This document shows positions 44,093 to 52,877 of a stretch of DNA of 64,000 nucleotides, in pieces. Both the position numbers and the translations under genes were made by a program. A model generated the notes under the pieces. That model searched no databases, had not been told where the DNA came from, and saw nothing but the letters and a program-made list of their open reading frames with translations. The first letter of the stretch is position 1; each line of letters starts with the position of its first letter. This DNA comes from Naasia lichenicola (GTDB lineage Bacteria; Actinomycetota; Actinomycetes; Actinomycetales; Microbacteriaceae): positions 682,001 to 746,000 of the forward strand of contig NZ_SSSM01000001.1 of NCBI RefSeq assembly GCF_004801885.1, in the 5' to 3' direction.

Positions 44093-44908
44093 GTGGCCAG
44101 CGACTCCGACACCCAGCACGCAGCATCCGACTCGACGACGAGCGGGGGTCCGCTCGCACCGGGGTCTCTCGCCGGCAAGCGCGCACTGGTCACCGGATCG
44201 TCGCGCGGCATCGGAGCGGACACCGCCCGGTACCTCTCCCAGGCAGGCGCGTCGGTCGTCATCAACTACCGCCAGAAGGCCCCGCGCGCCAACAAGCTCG
44301 TAGCCGAGATCGAGGCGGCGGGTGGCACCGCCCTCGCGATCGGCACCGATCTGACCGATCGCGCGGCCGTCGCGGAGATGTTCGGCCGGATCGAGGCCGC
44401 GTGGGGCGGACTGGACATCCTCGTCCTCAATGCCTCGGGAGGCATGGAGTCGGGTGCCGCAGAGGACTACGCGCTGCAGCTCAACCGCGATGCGCAGCTC
44501 AGCGTGCTCGAGACGGCGCTGCCGCTGCTCGGAGAGGGCTCGCGCGTCGTCTTCGTCACCAGCCACCAGGCGCACTTCATCGCGACGACCCCGACCATGC
44601 CCGAATACGAGACGGTCGCACGCAGCAAGCGTGCCGGCGAGGATGCGCTGCGGTCCCGCATCGGCGAGCTCGCCGCCCGCGGCATCGGCTTCACCGTCGT
44701 CTCCGGCGACATGATCGAGGGCACCGTGACGGCCACCCTGCTCGAGCGTGCTCGGCCCGGTGCCATCGGTGCTCGCAAGGAGGCCGCAGGCCGCCTCTAC
44801 AACGTCTCGGAGTTCGCCGCCGAGGTGGCGCTCGCCGCCGTCGATCCGGTGCCAGCCGACAACACCCGATACGTCGGCGACCTGTCCAGCTTCGCGCCGA
44901 TCGCCTGA
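44093..44908 (+). CDS. SDR family oxidoreductase
   Basis: A 271-aa classical SDR. After a 20-residue disordered start come the cofactor loop ALVTGSSRGIGADTARYL and the NNAG-equivalent LVLNASGG. The usual YxxxK appears as YETVARSK, not in perfect spacing, so activity is uncertain. The GTG at 44093 lies close behind the divergent NfeD promoter region. A NUDIX gene follows 11 bp later. Confidence 0.82.
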   Translation: MASDSDTQHAASDSTTSGGPLAPGSLAGKRALVTGSSRGIGADTARYLSQAGASVVINYRQKAPRANKLVAEIEAAGGTALAIGTDLTDRAAVAEMFGRIEAAWGGLDILVLNASGGMESGAAEDYALQLNRDAQLSVLETALPLLGEGSRVVFVTSHQAHFIATTPTMPEYETVARSKRAGEDALRSRIGELAARGIGFTVVSGDMIEGTVTATLLERARPGAIGARKEAAGRLYNVSEFAAEVALAAVDPVPADNTRYVGDLSSFAPIA

Positions 44909-44919
44909 CGGGCCGCACC

Positions 44920-45372
44920 GTGCCCCGTCTCAGCCGTTCCATGTCGCGGGTGCTCGTCTTCGACGAGCAGGACCGGATCCTGCTGTTCCTGCAGTACGGC
45001 AAGTCCCACGACGTGCCACCCCGCTGGATCACCCCTGGCGGCGGTGTCGATCCCGGCGAGGATCACGACCAGGCGGCCATCCGCGAGATGCACGAGGAGA
45101 CGGGGCTGGTCCTCGACTCGATCACGCCGCCGTTCTGGAGTCGGGACTTCGAGGCCGACCAGCGCTGGCACGTCTACGAGGTCGGCCACGATGAGTGGTA
45201 CGAGCTGCGGGTGCAGGCATTCGATCCGTCCCGCGAGGGCTGGACCGAGGACGAACGGGTCGACGTGCTCGAATACCGCTGGTGGACGCTCGAGGATCTG
45301 GAGCGCACCCCCGACCTGATCGAGCCCGACGAGCTGCTCGACCTCATCCGCGGCCGACTCGCCGCCCGCTGA
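44920..45372 (+). CDS. NUDIX hydrolase
   Basis: A 150-aa protein with an intact Nudix box GGGVDPGEDHDQAAIREMHE-ETGLVL. It hydrolyses a nucleoside diphosphate linked to another group; the substrate is unknown. The start is either GTG 44920 or ATG 44941; neither has a strong ribosome binding site and the short 11-bp distance to the SDR stop favours coupling. Confidence 0.85.
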   Translation: MPRLSRSMSRVLVFDEQDRILLFLQYGKSHDVPPRWITPGGGVDPGEDHDQAAIREMHEETGLVLDSITPPFWSRDFEADQRWHVYEVGHDEWYELRVQAFDPSREGWTEDERVDVLEYRWWTLEDLERTPDLIEPDELLDLIRGRLAAR

Positions 45373-45403
45373 CCGTCAGAGCGCATCCTCGGTCTCGTCC
45401 GAG

Positions 45404-45453
45404 CTGCCCAGTTCTGCCGCTCGAGACGCCGTGCAGGCAGCAGAACTGGGCAG
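45404..45453 (+). repeat. Family B palindromic repeat, copy 3
   Basis: CTGCCCAGTTCTG at 45404-45416 pairs perfectly with CAGAACTGGGCAG at 45441-45453; the inner CCGC/GCAG part has drifted. It lies 31 bp after the NUDIX stop. Confidence 0.75.
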
Positions 45454-45512
45454 TTCGCGTGGATGAGCCGGGTCGCATGCCCCTGAGAGGGGGCGCCTCC
45501 TAGGATCGGGGG

Positions 45513-46301
45513 ATGACGGATCAGACGAGCACCGAACCGACGGGCACCGAACCGACGACGTCCGATCATCAGCTCAGGAAACAGGATCGGACCGCTCACG
45601 AGGTGCAGCGCCGCTGGCCGCTGATCAGTGGGCTGCTCGCCGTGGCGCTCGTCATCCTCGGCGGGGTGCTGATCGCCATCCGCCAGTTCCAGGTCGTGCC
45701 GTATGCCATCGACTCCGAGTGGATGGACGAGCTCTACGAGCACCGCACGCCGTTCTTCGTGGCGGTGGCGGATGCGTTCGACTTCATGGGCGGCGGCATC
45801 GTCGGAGTCTTCGTGGTCCCGATCGCCCTCATCGTGCTGCTCCTGCTGCTGAAGCGCCGCTGGGGCGCGCTCTACTTCGTGAGCGCGGTCGTGCTCAGTG
45901 CAGGGCTGGTGCAGCTGATCAAAAACCTGGTCGACCGGCCCCGTCCGGAGCAGATCCTGGTGACCGCCGACTTCGGTTCATTCCCGAGCGGGCATACAGC
46001 GAACGCGGCGACCCTCGCGGTCGTCCTGGGGATCGTCTTCTGGCGCTGGTGGGTGTGGGTCGCGGGTGTCATCTGGACGGCGGCCATGCTGCTGAGCCGG
46101 AACTACCTCGGTGCGCACTGGCTCACCGACACGGTCGGCGGCCTTGTGCTGGGGGCGGCGGTGGCGCTGATCGTCTGGGCGCCGTTCGCTCAGCTGCTCA
46201 CCCGAGAATCGCTTCGACGCCGAGGCGTCGCGCCGTCTCCTGCGGTCCCGGGGCCGGGCTCTAAGCCCGGGGTGCCCGAGCCGAGCCGGATCGACGGCTA
46301 G
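45513..46301 (+). CDS. PAP2 family membrane phosphatase
   Basis: A 262-aa enzyme with six membrane spans. Motifs KNLVDRPRP, FPSGHTA and SRNYLGAHWLTD are intact, fitting a lipid-phosphate or undecaprenyl-pyrophosphate phosphatase acting at the outer leaflet. The N terminus is a hydrophilic tail from a duplicated 15-bp unit. The last 41 bp overlap the convergent antiporter gene. Confidence 0.88.
   Translation: MTDQTSTEPTGTEPTTSDHQLRKQDRTAHEVQRRWPLISGLLAVALVILGGVLIAIRQFQVVPYAIDSEWMDELYEHRTPFFVAVADAFDFMGGGIVGVFVVPIALIVLLLLLKRRWGALYFVSAVVLSAGLVQLIKNLVDRPRPEQILVTADFGSFPSGHTANAATLAVVLGIVFWRWWVWVAGVIWTAAMLLSRNYLGAHWLTDTVGGLVLGAAVALIVWAPFAQLLTRESLRRRGVAPSPAVPGPGSKPGVPEPSRIDG
45528..45557 (+). repeat. 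In-frame 15-bp tandem duplication in the PAP2 gene
   Basis: AGCACCGAACCGACG followed by GGCACCGAACCGACG (14 of 15 identical), coding STEPT-GTEPT near the N terminus. Confidence 0.7.
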
Positions 46302-47916
46302 GCGCCTCTTCCGGCGGACGGGTGATGAGCTTCTCGCGCGGCGGCGACGGGGGAGAGGACACCTTGAGGGCGAGCTCCTCCGCGTCGATGGAGGCGAGCA
46401 CCGCCCGCACGGCGTACTCCTCGTAGCGCCCCTCCGCCCGAGCGATCCGCACCGCTTCCCGCTCCGCCGAGATCATCGATCGGCGCAGTCGCGCGTAGGA
46501 GGCGAGGCGATCCATCGAGCCCTCCTCGGGGAGGTCCACCGACTCCCGGATGAACTCCGAGTCCAGCCGGAGCCGCTCGATGACCGCATCGTCGTCGTCG
46601 TCCGTCGGCTCCTGCTCCAGCCGCTCGAGGCCTGCCTCCCGGGCCTCGGCGACCAGCAGCCGTCGCTGGGTCTGCTCCTGCATCGCGTTGGGAGCCGGCA
46701 GCTTGAGCAGTCGGATGATGCGGGGGAGGAACAGGCCGCCGAGCAGGGTGCCTGCGATCACGACGAAGGCGAGCAGCTGCAGCAGTGCCCGACCGGGCGT
46801 CTCGTCCGGGAGCAGGAAGACGGCGGCGAGGGTGACCACGCCGCGCATGCCCGCCACGGCGACCGCAATGCCGTTGTTCCAGCCCCACGAGCGCTCGCGC
46901 AGTCGAGCGGGGCCGAACCGGTAGATGCTCGTCGAGATGCCGACCCAGATCACCCGGGAGAGCAGCACGGCGAGGAGCACGACGATGCTGATCAGGATCA
47001 TCTGCCAGAGATCGGGCGCGATCTTCACCGCGGCCTCGACGATGCCGGCGAGGCTGAGTCCGATCAGCAGGAAGACGGCGTTCTCGAGCAGGAAGCGGAT
47101 CGTGCGCCAGTTGATGCCCTCGGCGATCCGGGCCTCGGCGGACTGGATGGCGGGGGAGCGGTAGCCGAGGAGGAGCCCGGCGAGGACGACCGCGAGCACT
47201 CCTGAGCCGTGCAGCAGCTGCGCGGGGATGAAGGCGATGTAGGGCAGGACGAGCGAGAGGCCGGTATCGAGCACTGCGGAGTTCAGCCGTCTGCGGATCT
47301 CCGAGAACAGCCATCCGACCAGCAGTCCGACGCCCGCGCCGACGACGACGGCGATGACGAGATCGATGGCGACCGTGCCGGGGTTGACGACGCTGACGAT
47401 GGCGGCGATCGATGCATTGAGTGCCACGAGCGCGACGGCGTCGTTGAGCAGGCTCTCGCCCTCGAGGATGGTGACGAGCCGCCGGGGGAGTCGGAGGCGT
47501 CCCGAGATCGCCATCACGGCGACGGCGTCGGTCGGCGCGATGACGGCGCCGAAGGCGAGCCCGGCCGCCAGAGTGATGCCGGGCACGACGGCCCAGACGG
47601 TGAGGCCGACCGTGAGGAAGGTGAAGGCGACGAGGCCGATCGAGAGCAGCAGGATGCTGTCGCCGCGTGCGCGGATGTCGATGAGCGAGGTGCGGATGGC
47701 GGCCGCGAACAGCAGGGGAGGGAGCAGCCCGTAGAGGATGAGGTCTGCTTCGATCTCGATATGCGGGACGCCGGGGATGAACGACACCACGGCGCCGATG
47801 GCGACGAGGCTGACCGGCGCCGACCAGCCGAGCTTGCCGCTGAAGCCGGTGACCGCCACGGTCACGACGACGAATGAGACGATCCAGATGATCGTGCCGA
47901 CCGCGCCCGAATCCAT
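46261..47916 (-). CDS. CPA1-type Na+/H+ antiporter
   Basis: A 551-aa protein with 12 or 13 membrane spans over about 1-405 and a cytosolic helical tail. Ion-site motifs are VIAPTDAVAVMAISGRLRLP and GESLLNDAVALV (ND and nearby Asp). MRGVVTLAAVFLLPDETP is also typical. It exchanges cytosolic Na+ or K+ for protons. The ATG at 47916 is used; a GTG immediately before is possible. The C terminus (PSRRSGSARAPRA) is encoded antisense to the end of the PAP2 gene. Confidence 0.9.
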   Translation of the reverse strand: MDSGAVGTIIWIVSFVVVTVAVTGFSGKLGWSAPVSLVAIGAVVSFIPGVPHIEIEADLILYGLLPPLLFAAAIRTSLIDIRARGDSILLLSIGLVAFTFLTVGLTVWAVVPGITLAAGLAFGAVIAPTDAVAVMAISGRLRLPRRLVTILEGESLLNDAVALVALNASIAAIVSVVNPGTVAIDLVIAVVVGAGVGLLVGWLFSEIRRRLNSAVLDTGLSLVLPYIAFIPAQLLHGSGVLAVVLAGLLLGYRSPAIQSAEARIAEGINWRTIRFLLENAVFLLIGLSLAGIVEAAVKIAPDLWQMILISIVVLLAVLLSRVIWVGISTSIYRFGPARLRERSWGWNNGIAVAVAGMRGVVTLAAVFLLPDETPGRALLQLLAFVVIAGTLLGGLFLPRIIRLLKLPAPNAMQEQTQRRLLVAEAREAGLERLEQEPTDDDDDAVIERLRLDSEFIRESVDLPEEGSMDRLASYARLRRSMISAEREAVRIARAEGRYEEYAVRAVLASIDAEELALKVSSPPSPPREKLITRPPEEAPSRRSGSARAPRA

Positions 47917-47968
47917 CACGAGATCATTGTGGCGGCTGAGAGACCGGCTGTGGTCGCCCGCGCATGGA

Positions 47969-48199
47969 TCACTCGCTGCGGCCCGGCGGCACGATCGGCG
48001 GATTCGCGACGTACGGAGCCGCTGGCGGCGGCTGTCGGTAGAACTCGGTGAGCCCGCGCCGCACAGCACGCCAGATCACCGCGTAGGCGATCCGGATCAC
48101 GATCAGGACGATGCCGGCGAGCACCAGCACGTAAGCGACGATCGCGATGATGCCGACCAGGCCGAAGCCGACGATCGGATTGTTGGGGTCGATATCCAT
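47969..48199 (-). CDS. Small membrane protein
   Basis: A 76-aa protein with one long hydrophobic stretch (GLVGIIAIVAYVLVLAGIVL) extending to about residue 40, then a basic and Pro-rich cytosolic tail (RGLTEFYRQPPPAAPYVANP). No family is recognised. It lies 52 bp upstream of the antiporter on the same strand and may be co-transcribed. Confidence 0.65.
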   Translation of the reverse strand: MDIDPNNPIVGFGLVGIIAIVAYVLVLAGIVLIVIRIAYAVIWRAVRRGLTEFYRQPPPAAPYVANPPIVPPGRSE

Positions 48200-48301
48200 G
48201 GCTCACCGTATCGGTGACCTGCGCAGCGCATCAGAGGCAGCGCGGCCGTTATGTCAGCTCACGGCCTGAACCCCGCTCGTCTCGGCCTAATCCGATGTCC
48301 G

Positions 48302-48315
48302 ATAATGCACATTAT
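48302..48315. promoter_or_regulatory. Candidate operator upstream of the ene-reductase
   Basis: Perfect inverted repeat ATAATG-CA-CATTAT in an otherwise GC-rich 262-bp gap (48200-48461). No local regulator gene accompanies it. The rest of the gap shows no gene. Confidence 0.4.
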
Positions 48316-48461
48316 GTCAGGTCGAGTGCTGAGAACCGACCCAGCGAGACACTGCGTCCGGTCCCCAGGAATATCCGGGACGCCCTGCTCCTTGGCATCA
48401 GAGCGCCGATGACGTCGTCGATCACCTCACCACCAGCTCCAGCTCGACGGACGGATCTTCC

Positions 48462-49556
48462 ATGCCCGACCTCTTCAGCCCGCTCAGCGCCGGCGACCTC
48501 GATCTCGCCAACCGGATCGTCATGGCGCCGCTCACTCGGACCCGCGCCGACGTGCACGGCGTTCCCACCGACGTGATGGTCGAGCACTACGCGCAGCGCG
48601 CATCGCTCGGACTGATCGTGAGCGAAGGCACGTTCCCGTCGCCCGCGGGCAAGGGCTTCCTCGGACAGCCGGGTCTCGTCACCGACGCCCAGCTCGCCGG
48701 CTGGCGGAAGGTCACCGATGCCGTGCACGCCGCCGGCGGCCTCATCGTCGCCCAGGTGATGCACGCGGGCCGGGCCACGCACAGCGACATCTCGGGGCTG
48801 CCCGTCGAGGCGCCCAGCGCGCTGGCCATCGACGGCCAGACCCGCACCGCGGCCGGCAAGGTCGACTATCCGGTCCCCCACGCTCTGGAGCCCGACGAGC
48901 TGCCGGGCATCGTCCGCGCCTTCGTGGACGGCTCACGGAAGGCGGTGGATGCAGGCTTCGACGGCGTGGAGCTGCATGCCGCCAACGGCTACCTCCTGCA
49001 CGAGTTCCTCGGCGCCACCTCCAACGTGCGCACCGACGCCTACGGCGGAAGCCCGGAGAACCGGATCCGCCTCGTGGTCGAGGTGGCCGAAGCGGTCGCG
49101 GCCGAGCTCGGCGCAGGCCGGGTGGGCATCCGCATCTCCCCCGAACGCAACATCCAGAGCCTGATCGAAGACGACCGCGCCGATGTCGAGGCCGTCTACG
49201 GGGCCCTGATGGACGCTCTCGCCCCGCTCGGCCTGGCCTTCGTGAGCATCCTGCACCCCGATCCGGCGGGATCCCTCGTGCAGGATCTGCGGACCAGGTT
49301 CGGTGGTCCGTTCTTCGTGAACACCGGCTTCGCCGAGGCCACCACCCGCGACGAGGCGGTCGGCATCATGGCCGACGGGCTCGCCGACGCCGTGGTCGTC
49401 GGTCGCGCCGCGATCGCCAACCCCGACCTCGCACGGCGCTGGCGTGAGGAGCTCGCCCAGAACTCGCTGGTCCCCGAGACGATCTATGCGGATGGCGCGC
49501 TCGGCTACACCGACTATCCGTTCCACGGCGAGCTCGAGGGCGCGGGGGGCCGTTAG
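48462..49556 (+). CDS. Old yellow enzyme family ene-reductase
   Basis: A 364-aa FMN-dependent TIM-barrel enzyme. LANRIVMAPLTRTRAD, then the substrate-binding pair in GVELHAANGYLLHEFL (His-Ala-Ala-Asn type) and YGGSPENRIRLV are typical of NemA/xenobiotic reductases that reduce activated C=C bonds or nitro compounds with NAD(P)H. C-terminal FMN phosphate residues lie in DAVVVGRAAIANPDL. It stands alone with a palindromic site about 150 bp upstream. Confidence 0.9.
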   Translation: MPDLFSPLSAGDLDLANRIVMAPLTRTRADVHGVPTDVMVEHYAQRASLGLIVSEGTFPSPAGKGFLGQPGLVTDAQLAGWRKVTDAVHAAGGLIVAQVMHAGRATHSDISGLPVEAPSALAIDGQTRTAAGKVDYPVPHALEPDELPGIVRAFVDGSRKAVDAGFDGVELHAANGYLLHEFLGATSNVRTDAYGGSPENRIRLVVEVAEAVAAELGAGRVGIRISPERNIQSLIEDDRADVEAVYGALMDALAPLGLAFVSILHPDPAGSLVQDLRTRFGGPFFVNTGFAEATTRDEAVGIMADGLADAVVVGRAAIANPDLARRWREELAQNSLVPETIYADGALGYTDYPFHGELEGAGGR

Positions 49557-49597
49557 CTTCGGGCCCGCGTCACGACGAAGAGGCTCGCGCCGATCCG

Positions 49598-49987
49598 TCA
49601 GGGCTGCGGGATAGCGGCGACGGCTTCGATCTCGACCAGGGCACCGGGCTTCGCCGGGGCCACCGCGAGCACGGTGACACTGCTCCGGTGCCGCCAGACC
49701 GCGGCAGACGCGGCATAGGCGGCGTTCGGGTCGACGGCCGGATCGAGGTAGATCGTCAGCTTCACCGCGTTCTCGGGGCCGGTGCCGGCCGCCGCGAGGA
49801 CGGCGAGCACGTTACGCAGCGCCTGCTCGGTCTGCGGGCCGAGTCCGTCGGCCAGCTCGCCTTCGGCGTTCGTGCCGTTCTGACCACCCACGAACACCAG
49901 CGATCCTGGCGGAGCGATCATGCCCTGGGCGAAGGCCGGGCTGCGGAACAGCTCGGGCGGGTCGACGGGGGTGACGATGCCGGACAT
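49598..49987 (-). CDS. RidA family protein
   Basis: A 129-aa protein of the YjgF/YER057c/UK114 fold. The signature near the C terminus is AVAPAKPGALVEIEAVAAIP with the Glu, preceded by VFVGGQNGTNAEG and VKLTIYLDP. The conserved Arg of true imine deaminases is not evident, so it may belong to another RidA subgroup. It is 61 bp downstream of the gamma-glutamyltransferase on the same strand. Confidence 0.82.
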   Translation of the reverse strand: MSGIVTPVDPPELFRSPAFAQGMIAPPGSLVFVGGQNGTNAEGELADGLGPQTEQALRNVLAVLAAAGTGPENAVKLTIYLDPAVDPNAAYAASAAVWRHRSSVTVLAVAPAKPGALVEIEAVAAIPQP

Positions 49988-50048
49988 GGCGCGACCTCTC
50001 TCGAGTCGGTGGGTGCTCCCGAGTATCGTCACTGCCTCCGACAGCGCG

Positions 50049-51620
50049 CTACAGGAGCAGCACTCCCCCGTCGCTGCGGGGATCGGCACCGGCCGAGAGC
50101 ACGCCACCGGGAGTCCGCCGCGCGATCATCGAGTGCCCGGCGCTCGCATCGCCGCGCTCCCCCACGACCAGGGCCATCGAACCGCGTCGCAGCAGCTCGA
50201 GGCGCTCGGGCTCCAGGTCGGCCTCGGCGAAGACACGGTCGTCCGAGCTGCCCGCATCCATCCCGCCGACGACGAACCGCGGTGCAGTCACCGCGCCGAG
50301 AGGCGTCGCCCCCTCGAGCACACGAAGGATCAGCTGGGCGTGGATCTGCGCCTGCGCCTTGCCGCCCATGGTCCCGTGCGCGGCGATCGTCCCGTCGGAG
50401 TGCGTCACGAGGACCGGCATGAGGGTGTGCGCGGGTCGCTTGCCGACGGCGACGCGATTCGGGGAGGACGGGTCCAGGCTGAAGAACGCCGCCCGGTTGT
50501 GCAGCACCAGCCCCGTCGACGGCTCGAGCAGCTGAGCTCCGAAGGAGTGGAAGACCGACTGGATGAGCGAGACGGTGAGTCCCTCCGCGTCGACGGCGCA
50601 GACGGCGACGGTGTCGCCTGCCGGCCGCGCGGTCGCGATCGAGTCCCGCCGCTCCCCTCCCCTGGCCGCAGCGATCGCCGACTCCCCCGCCGCACGCAGG
50701 GCCCGCGAGTCGAGCATCCCCGCGACGTCCACTGGGACGACGTGCGGATCGGCGAGCTCGGCGTCGCGCAGACGGTCTGCGCTGAGCAGCAGCTCGGCGA
50801 GCACGTCCGCCTCCACATCCGCGCGCGCATGGCCGATCGCCTCGAGTGCGCCGAGAGTGCGCAGCAGCGAGAAGCCCTGCGAGTTGGGTCCCGCCGTCGA
50901 GACGGTGAACGGTCCGAAGGTCCCCCGCAGCGGCTCCTCGAGGCTGACTCGATGCGCGAGAAGGTCCTCGGCGCGGATCGGCACGCCGAGCGCGGAGAGA
51001 CCGTCGACCAGTCGGAGCGCCGTCGGCCCCGCGTAGAACGATTCCAGACCGTCGGTGGCCAGTCCGTGCAGCGTTCGGGCGAGCTCGGGCTGGCGGACGA
51101 GCGCGCCGACAGGTGCGGGCCGACCGCCGGGGAAGAAGACGGATCGGATCCCCGGGTCCGCCGCGAGCGCCTCCGCGTCCTCCTCCAGCGCATCGGCCAG
51201 GCCCGGCGCGACGAGCATCCCCTCGCTCGCCAGTCGGATGGCGGGTGCGAGGACCTGAGCCGGCGGCAGACTCCCCCACCGTTCGAGCAGCGCTGCCCAG
51301 CCCGACACCGCACCCGGAACGGAGACGGTGCGCTCCCCCACGATCGGCATGGCGGCCGCATCGGCGAACAGCTCATCGACATCCCGCGCCGAACCGTAGG
51401 CGCCCGACGCGTTGACGACGATCTCCTCGCCGTCCGGCGTGCGCACGAGGGCGATCATGTCGCCGCCCGCGCTGCACATGTGCGGGTACACGACCGCGAG
51501 AACGGCTGCCGCCGCCACAGCTGCATCCACGGCGTTGCCGCCTACGGAGGCGATCTCTCGTGCGGCTTCCACGGCGTCGAGCTGAGGTGCGGCGAGCGCC
51601 ATGCGGCGGGACGAGGTCAT
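50049..51620 (-). CDS. ggt: Gamma-glutamyltransferase family protein
   Basis: A 523-aa Ntn hydrolase of the GGT family. N-terminal AAREIASVGGNAVDAAVAAA is typical. The autocatalytic Thr is in RPAGDTVAVCAVDAEGLTVS, with the small subunit following (LIQSVFHSFGAQ, LMPVLVTHSDGTIAAHGTMG-GKAQ). Unlike secreted GGTs it has no signal peptide. It may act on gamma-glutamyl or other acyl compounds in the cytosol. It is likely co-transcribed with ridA-like 49598-49987. Confidence 0.87.
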   Translation of the reverse strand: MTSSRRMALAAPQLDAVEAAREIASVGGNAVDAAVAAAAVLAVVYPHMCSAGGDMIALVRTPDGEEIVVNASGAYGSARDVDELFADAAAMPIVGERTVSVPGAVSGWAALLERWGSLPPAQVLAPAIRLASEGMLVAPGLADALEEDAEALAADPGIRSVFFPGGRPAPVGALVRQPELARTLHGLATDGLESFYAGPTALRLVDGLSALGVPIRAEDLLAHRVSLEEPLRGTFGPFTVSTAGPNSQGFSLLRTLGALEAIGHARADVEADVLAELLLSADRLRDAELADPHVVPVDVAGMLDSRALRAAGESAIAAARGGERRDSIATARPAGDTVAVCAVDAEGLTVSLIQSVFHSFGAQLLEPSTGLVLHNRAAFFSLDPSSPNRVAVGKRPAHTLMPVLVTHSDGTIAAHGTMGGKAQAQIHAQLILRVLEGATPLGAVTAPRFVVGGMDAGSSDDRVFAEADLEPERLELLRRGSMALVVGERGDASAGHSMIARRTPGGVLSAGADPRSDGGVLLL

Positions 51621-51808
51621 CTGGTGGATTCCTGGACAGCGATGAGGCCCACGACGGGCGGCGGTGATCGGAGTGAGCGAAGGATCGGGCGAACACAGCG
51701 GGCGAACGACGATCCATCCGAGACGGAGAAGCGATCGGTGCAGGCGCTCTCTAGCATTGTGCTCGACGACCGGACCTGCCCGGCCCGCTCCCCTCTCTGG
51801 AGAACCGC

Positions 51809-52237
51809 ATGAGCAACGAACCCGACACCTTCACCGACGAAGAGCGCGCCGCCATGAAGGAGCGGGCGAAGGAGCTGCGCAGGACGCGCAGCTCGAAGGG
51901 CAAGGTCGACGGCCTGACCGATCTCCGGGAGAAGCTCGCCGAGATGCCGGAAGCCGAGCGCAGGATCGGCGAGCGCATCCACGAGATCGTCAACGAGGTC
52001 GCCCCCGAGCTGCAGCCGAAGACGTGGTACGGACAGCCCGCCTGGACGAAGGACGGCAAGGTGATCGTCTTCTTCCAGGGCGCCTCGAAGTTCTCGACCC
52101 GCTACTCGACACTCGGCTTCCAGCAGGATGCCCGTCTCGATGAGGGAAGCATGTGGGCCACCTCCTTCGCGCTGACGGAGCTCAGCGTGGACGACGAGAA
52201 GCTGATCGGCGAGCTCATCAGGCGCGCCGCCGGCTAG
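51809..52237 (+). CDS. DUF1801 / YdhG-like protein
   Basis: A 142-aa protein. The N-terminal 45 residues are charged and helical; the rest carries the DUF1801-like pattern ELQPKTWYGQPAWTKDGKVI, VFFQGASKFSTRYSTLGF and MWATSFALTELSVDDEKLI. Relatives (YdhG-like) are small proteins proposed as iron chaperones, but this is weakly supported. It diverges from the GGT gene and has a CTCTGGAGAAC ribosome binding site. Confidence 0.78.
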   Translation: MSNEPDTFTDEERAAMKERAKELRRTRSSKGKVDGLTDLREKLAEMPEAERRIGERIHEIVNEVAPELQPKTWYGQPAWTKDGKVIVFFQGASKFSTRYSTLGFQQDARLDEGSMWATSFALTELSVDDEKLIGELIRRAAG

Positions 52238-52257
52238 CTCGGGGCGGCGTCACGAGC

Positions 52258-52845
52258 TCAGGACAGGTCCATCCGCATCAGGCTCTTCCGCATCACGATC
52301 CGCGGGAAGCCGTTGAGCACGGAGTTCGTGGACGCTGCCTCGACGAATCCGGCGTCCTCGAACAGCTTCTTCGTGCCGACGTAGGCCATCGTCAGATCGA
52401 CCTTGGCGCCCCTGTTGTCGAGTGGATAGCCCTCGATGGCGGGAGCGTGATGGTTCCGCGCGAACTCGACGGCACCGTCGAGCAGGCGGTGCGAGATGCC
52501 CGTCCCGCGGTGTCCCGGCCGGACCCTGATGCACCAGACCGACCAGACGTCCAGCTCGTCGAGGTGCGGGATCCTCCGGTTGGTGGCGAAGCTGGTGTCG
52601 GCTCTGCGGTGGACCCCGGCCCAGCCGACCACCTCGTCCCCGTCGTAGGCGAGCACGCCGGGCGGAACGCTCTGCCGCACGAGTCGCTCGACCAGCGCGC
52701 CACGCTGCTCCCGGTGCAGAGCGGTGTTCTCCTTCGGACTCAGCCGGTAGCTGAGGCACCAGCAGACATCCGCGTCCGGCCGCTTCGGTCCCACCATTGT
52801 GCGGACGTCGGCGAAGGACGTGGCGGGGCGCACTTCGATGGGCAT
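52258..52845 (-). CDS. GNAT-like acetyltransferase
   Basis: A 195-aa protein. IRVRPGHRGTGISHRLLDGA is the acetyl-CoA-binding part of a GNAT fold, and a Cys/Trp-containing front (DADVCWCLSYRLSPKEN) and GYPLDNRGAKVD follow the type seen in many actinobacteria. The ATG at 52845 begins MPIEVRPATSF; the longer frame enters the sigma-factor gene. It lies 32 bp downstream of the sigma factor on the same strand. Confidence 0.82.
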   Translation of the reverse strand: MPIEVRPATSFADVRTMVGPKRPDADVCWCLSYRLSPKENTALHREQRGALVERLVRQSVPPGVLAYDGDEVVGWAGVHRRADTSFATNRRIPHLDELDVWSVWCIRVRPGHRGTGISHRLLDGAVEFARNHHAPAIEGYPLDNRGAKVDLTMAYVGTKKLFEDAGFVEAASTNSVLNGFPRIVMRKSLMRMDLS

Positions 52846-52877
52846 CCTCCGACCCTGCCACCGGGCGGCCCGCCGCA

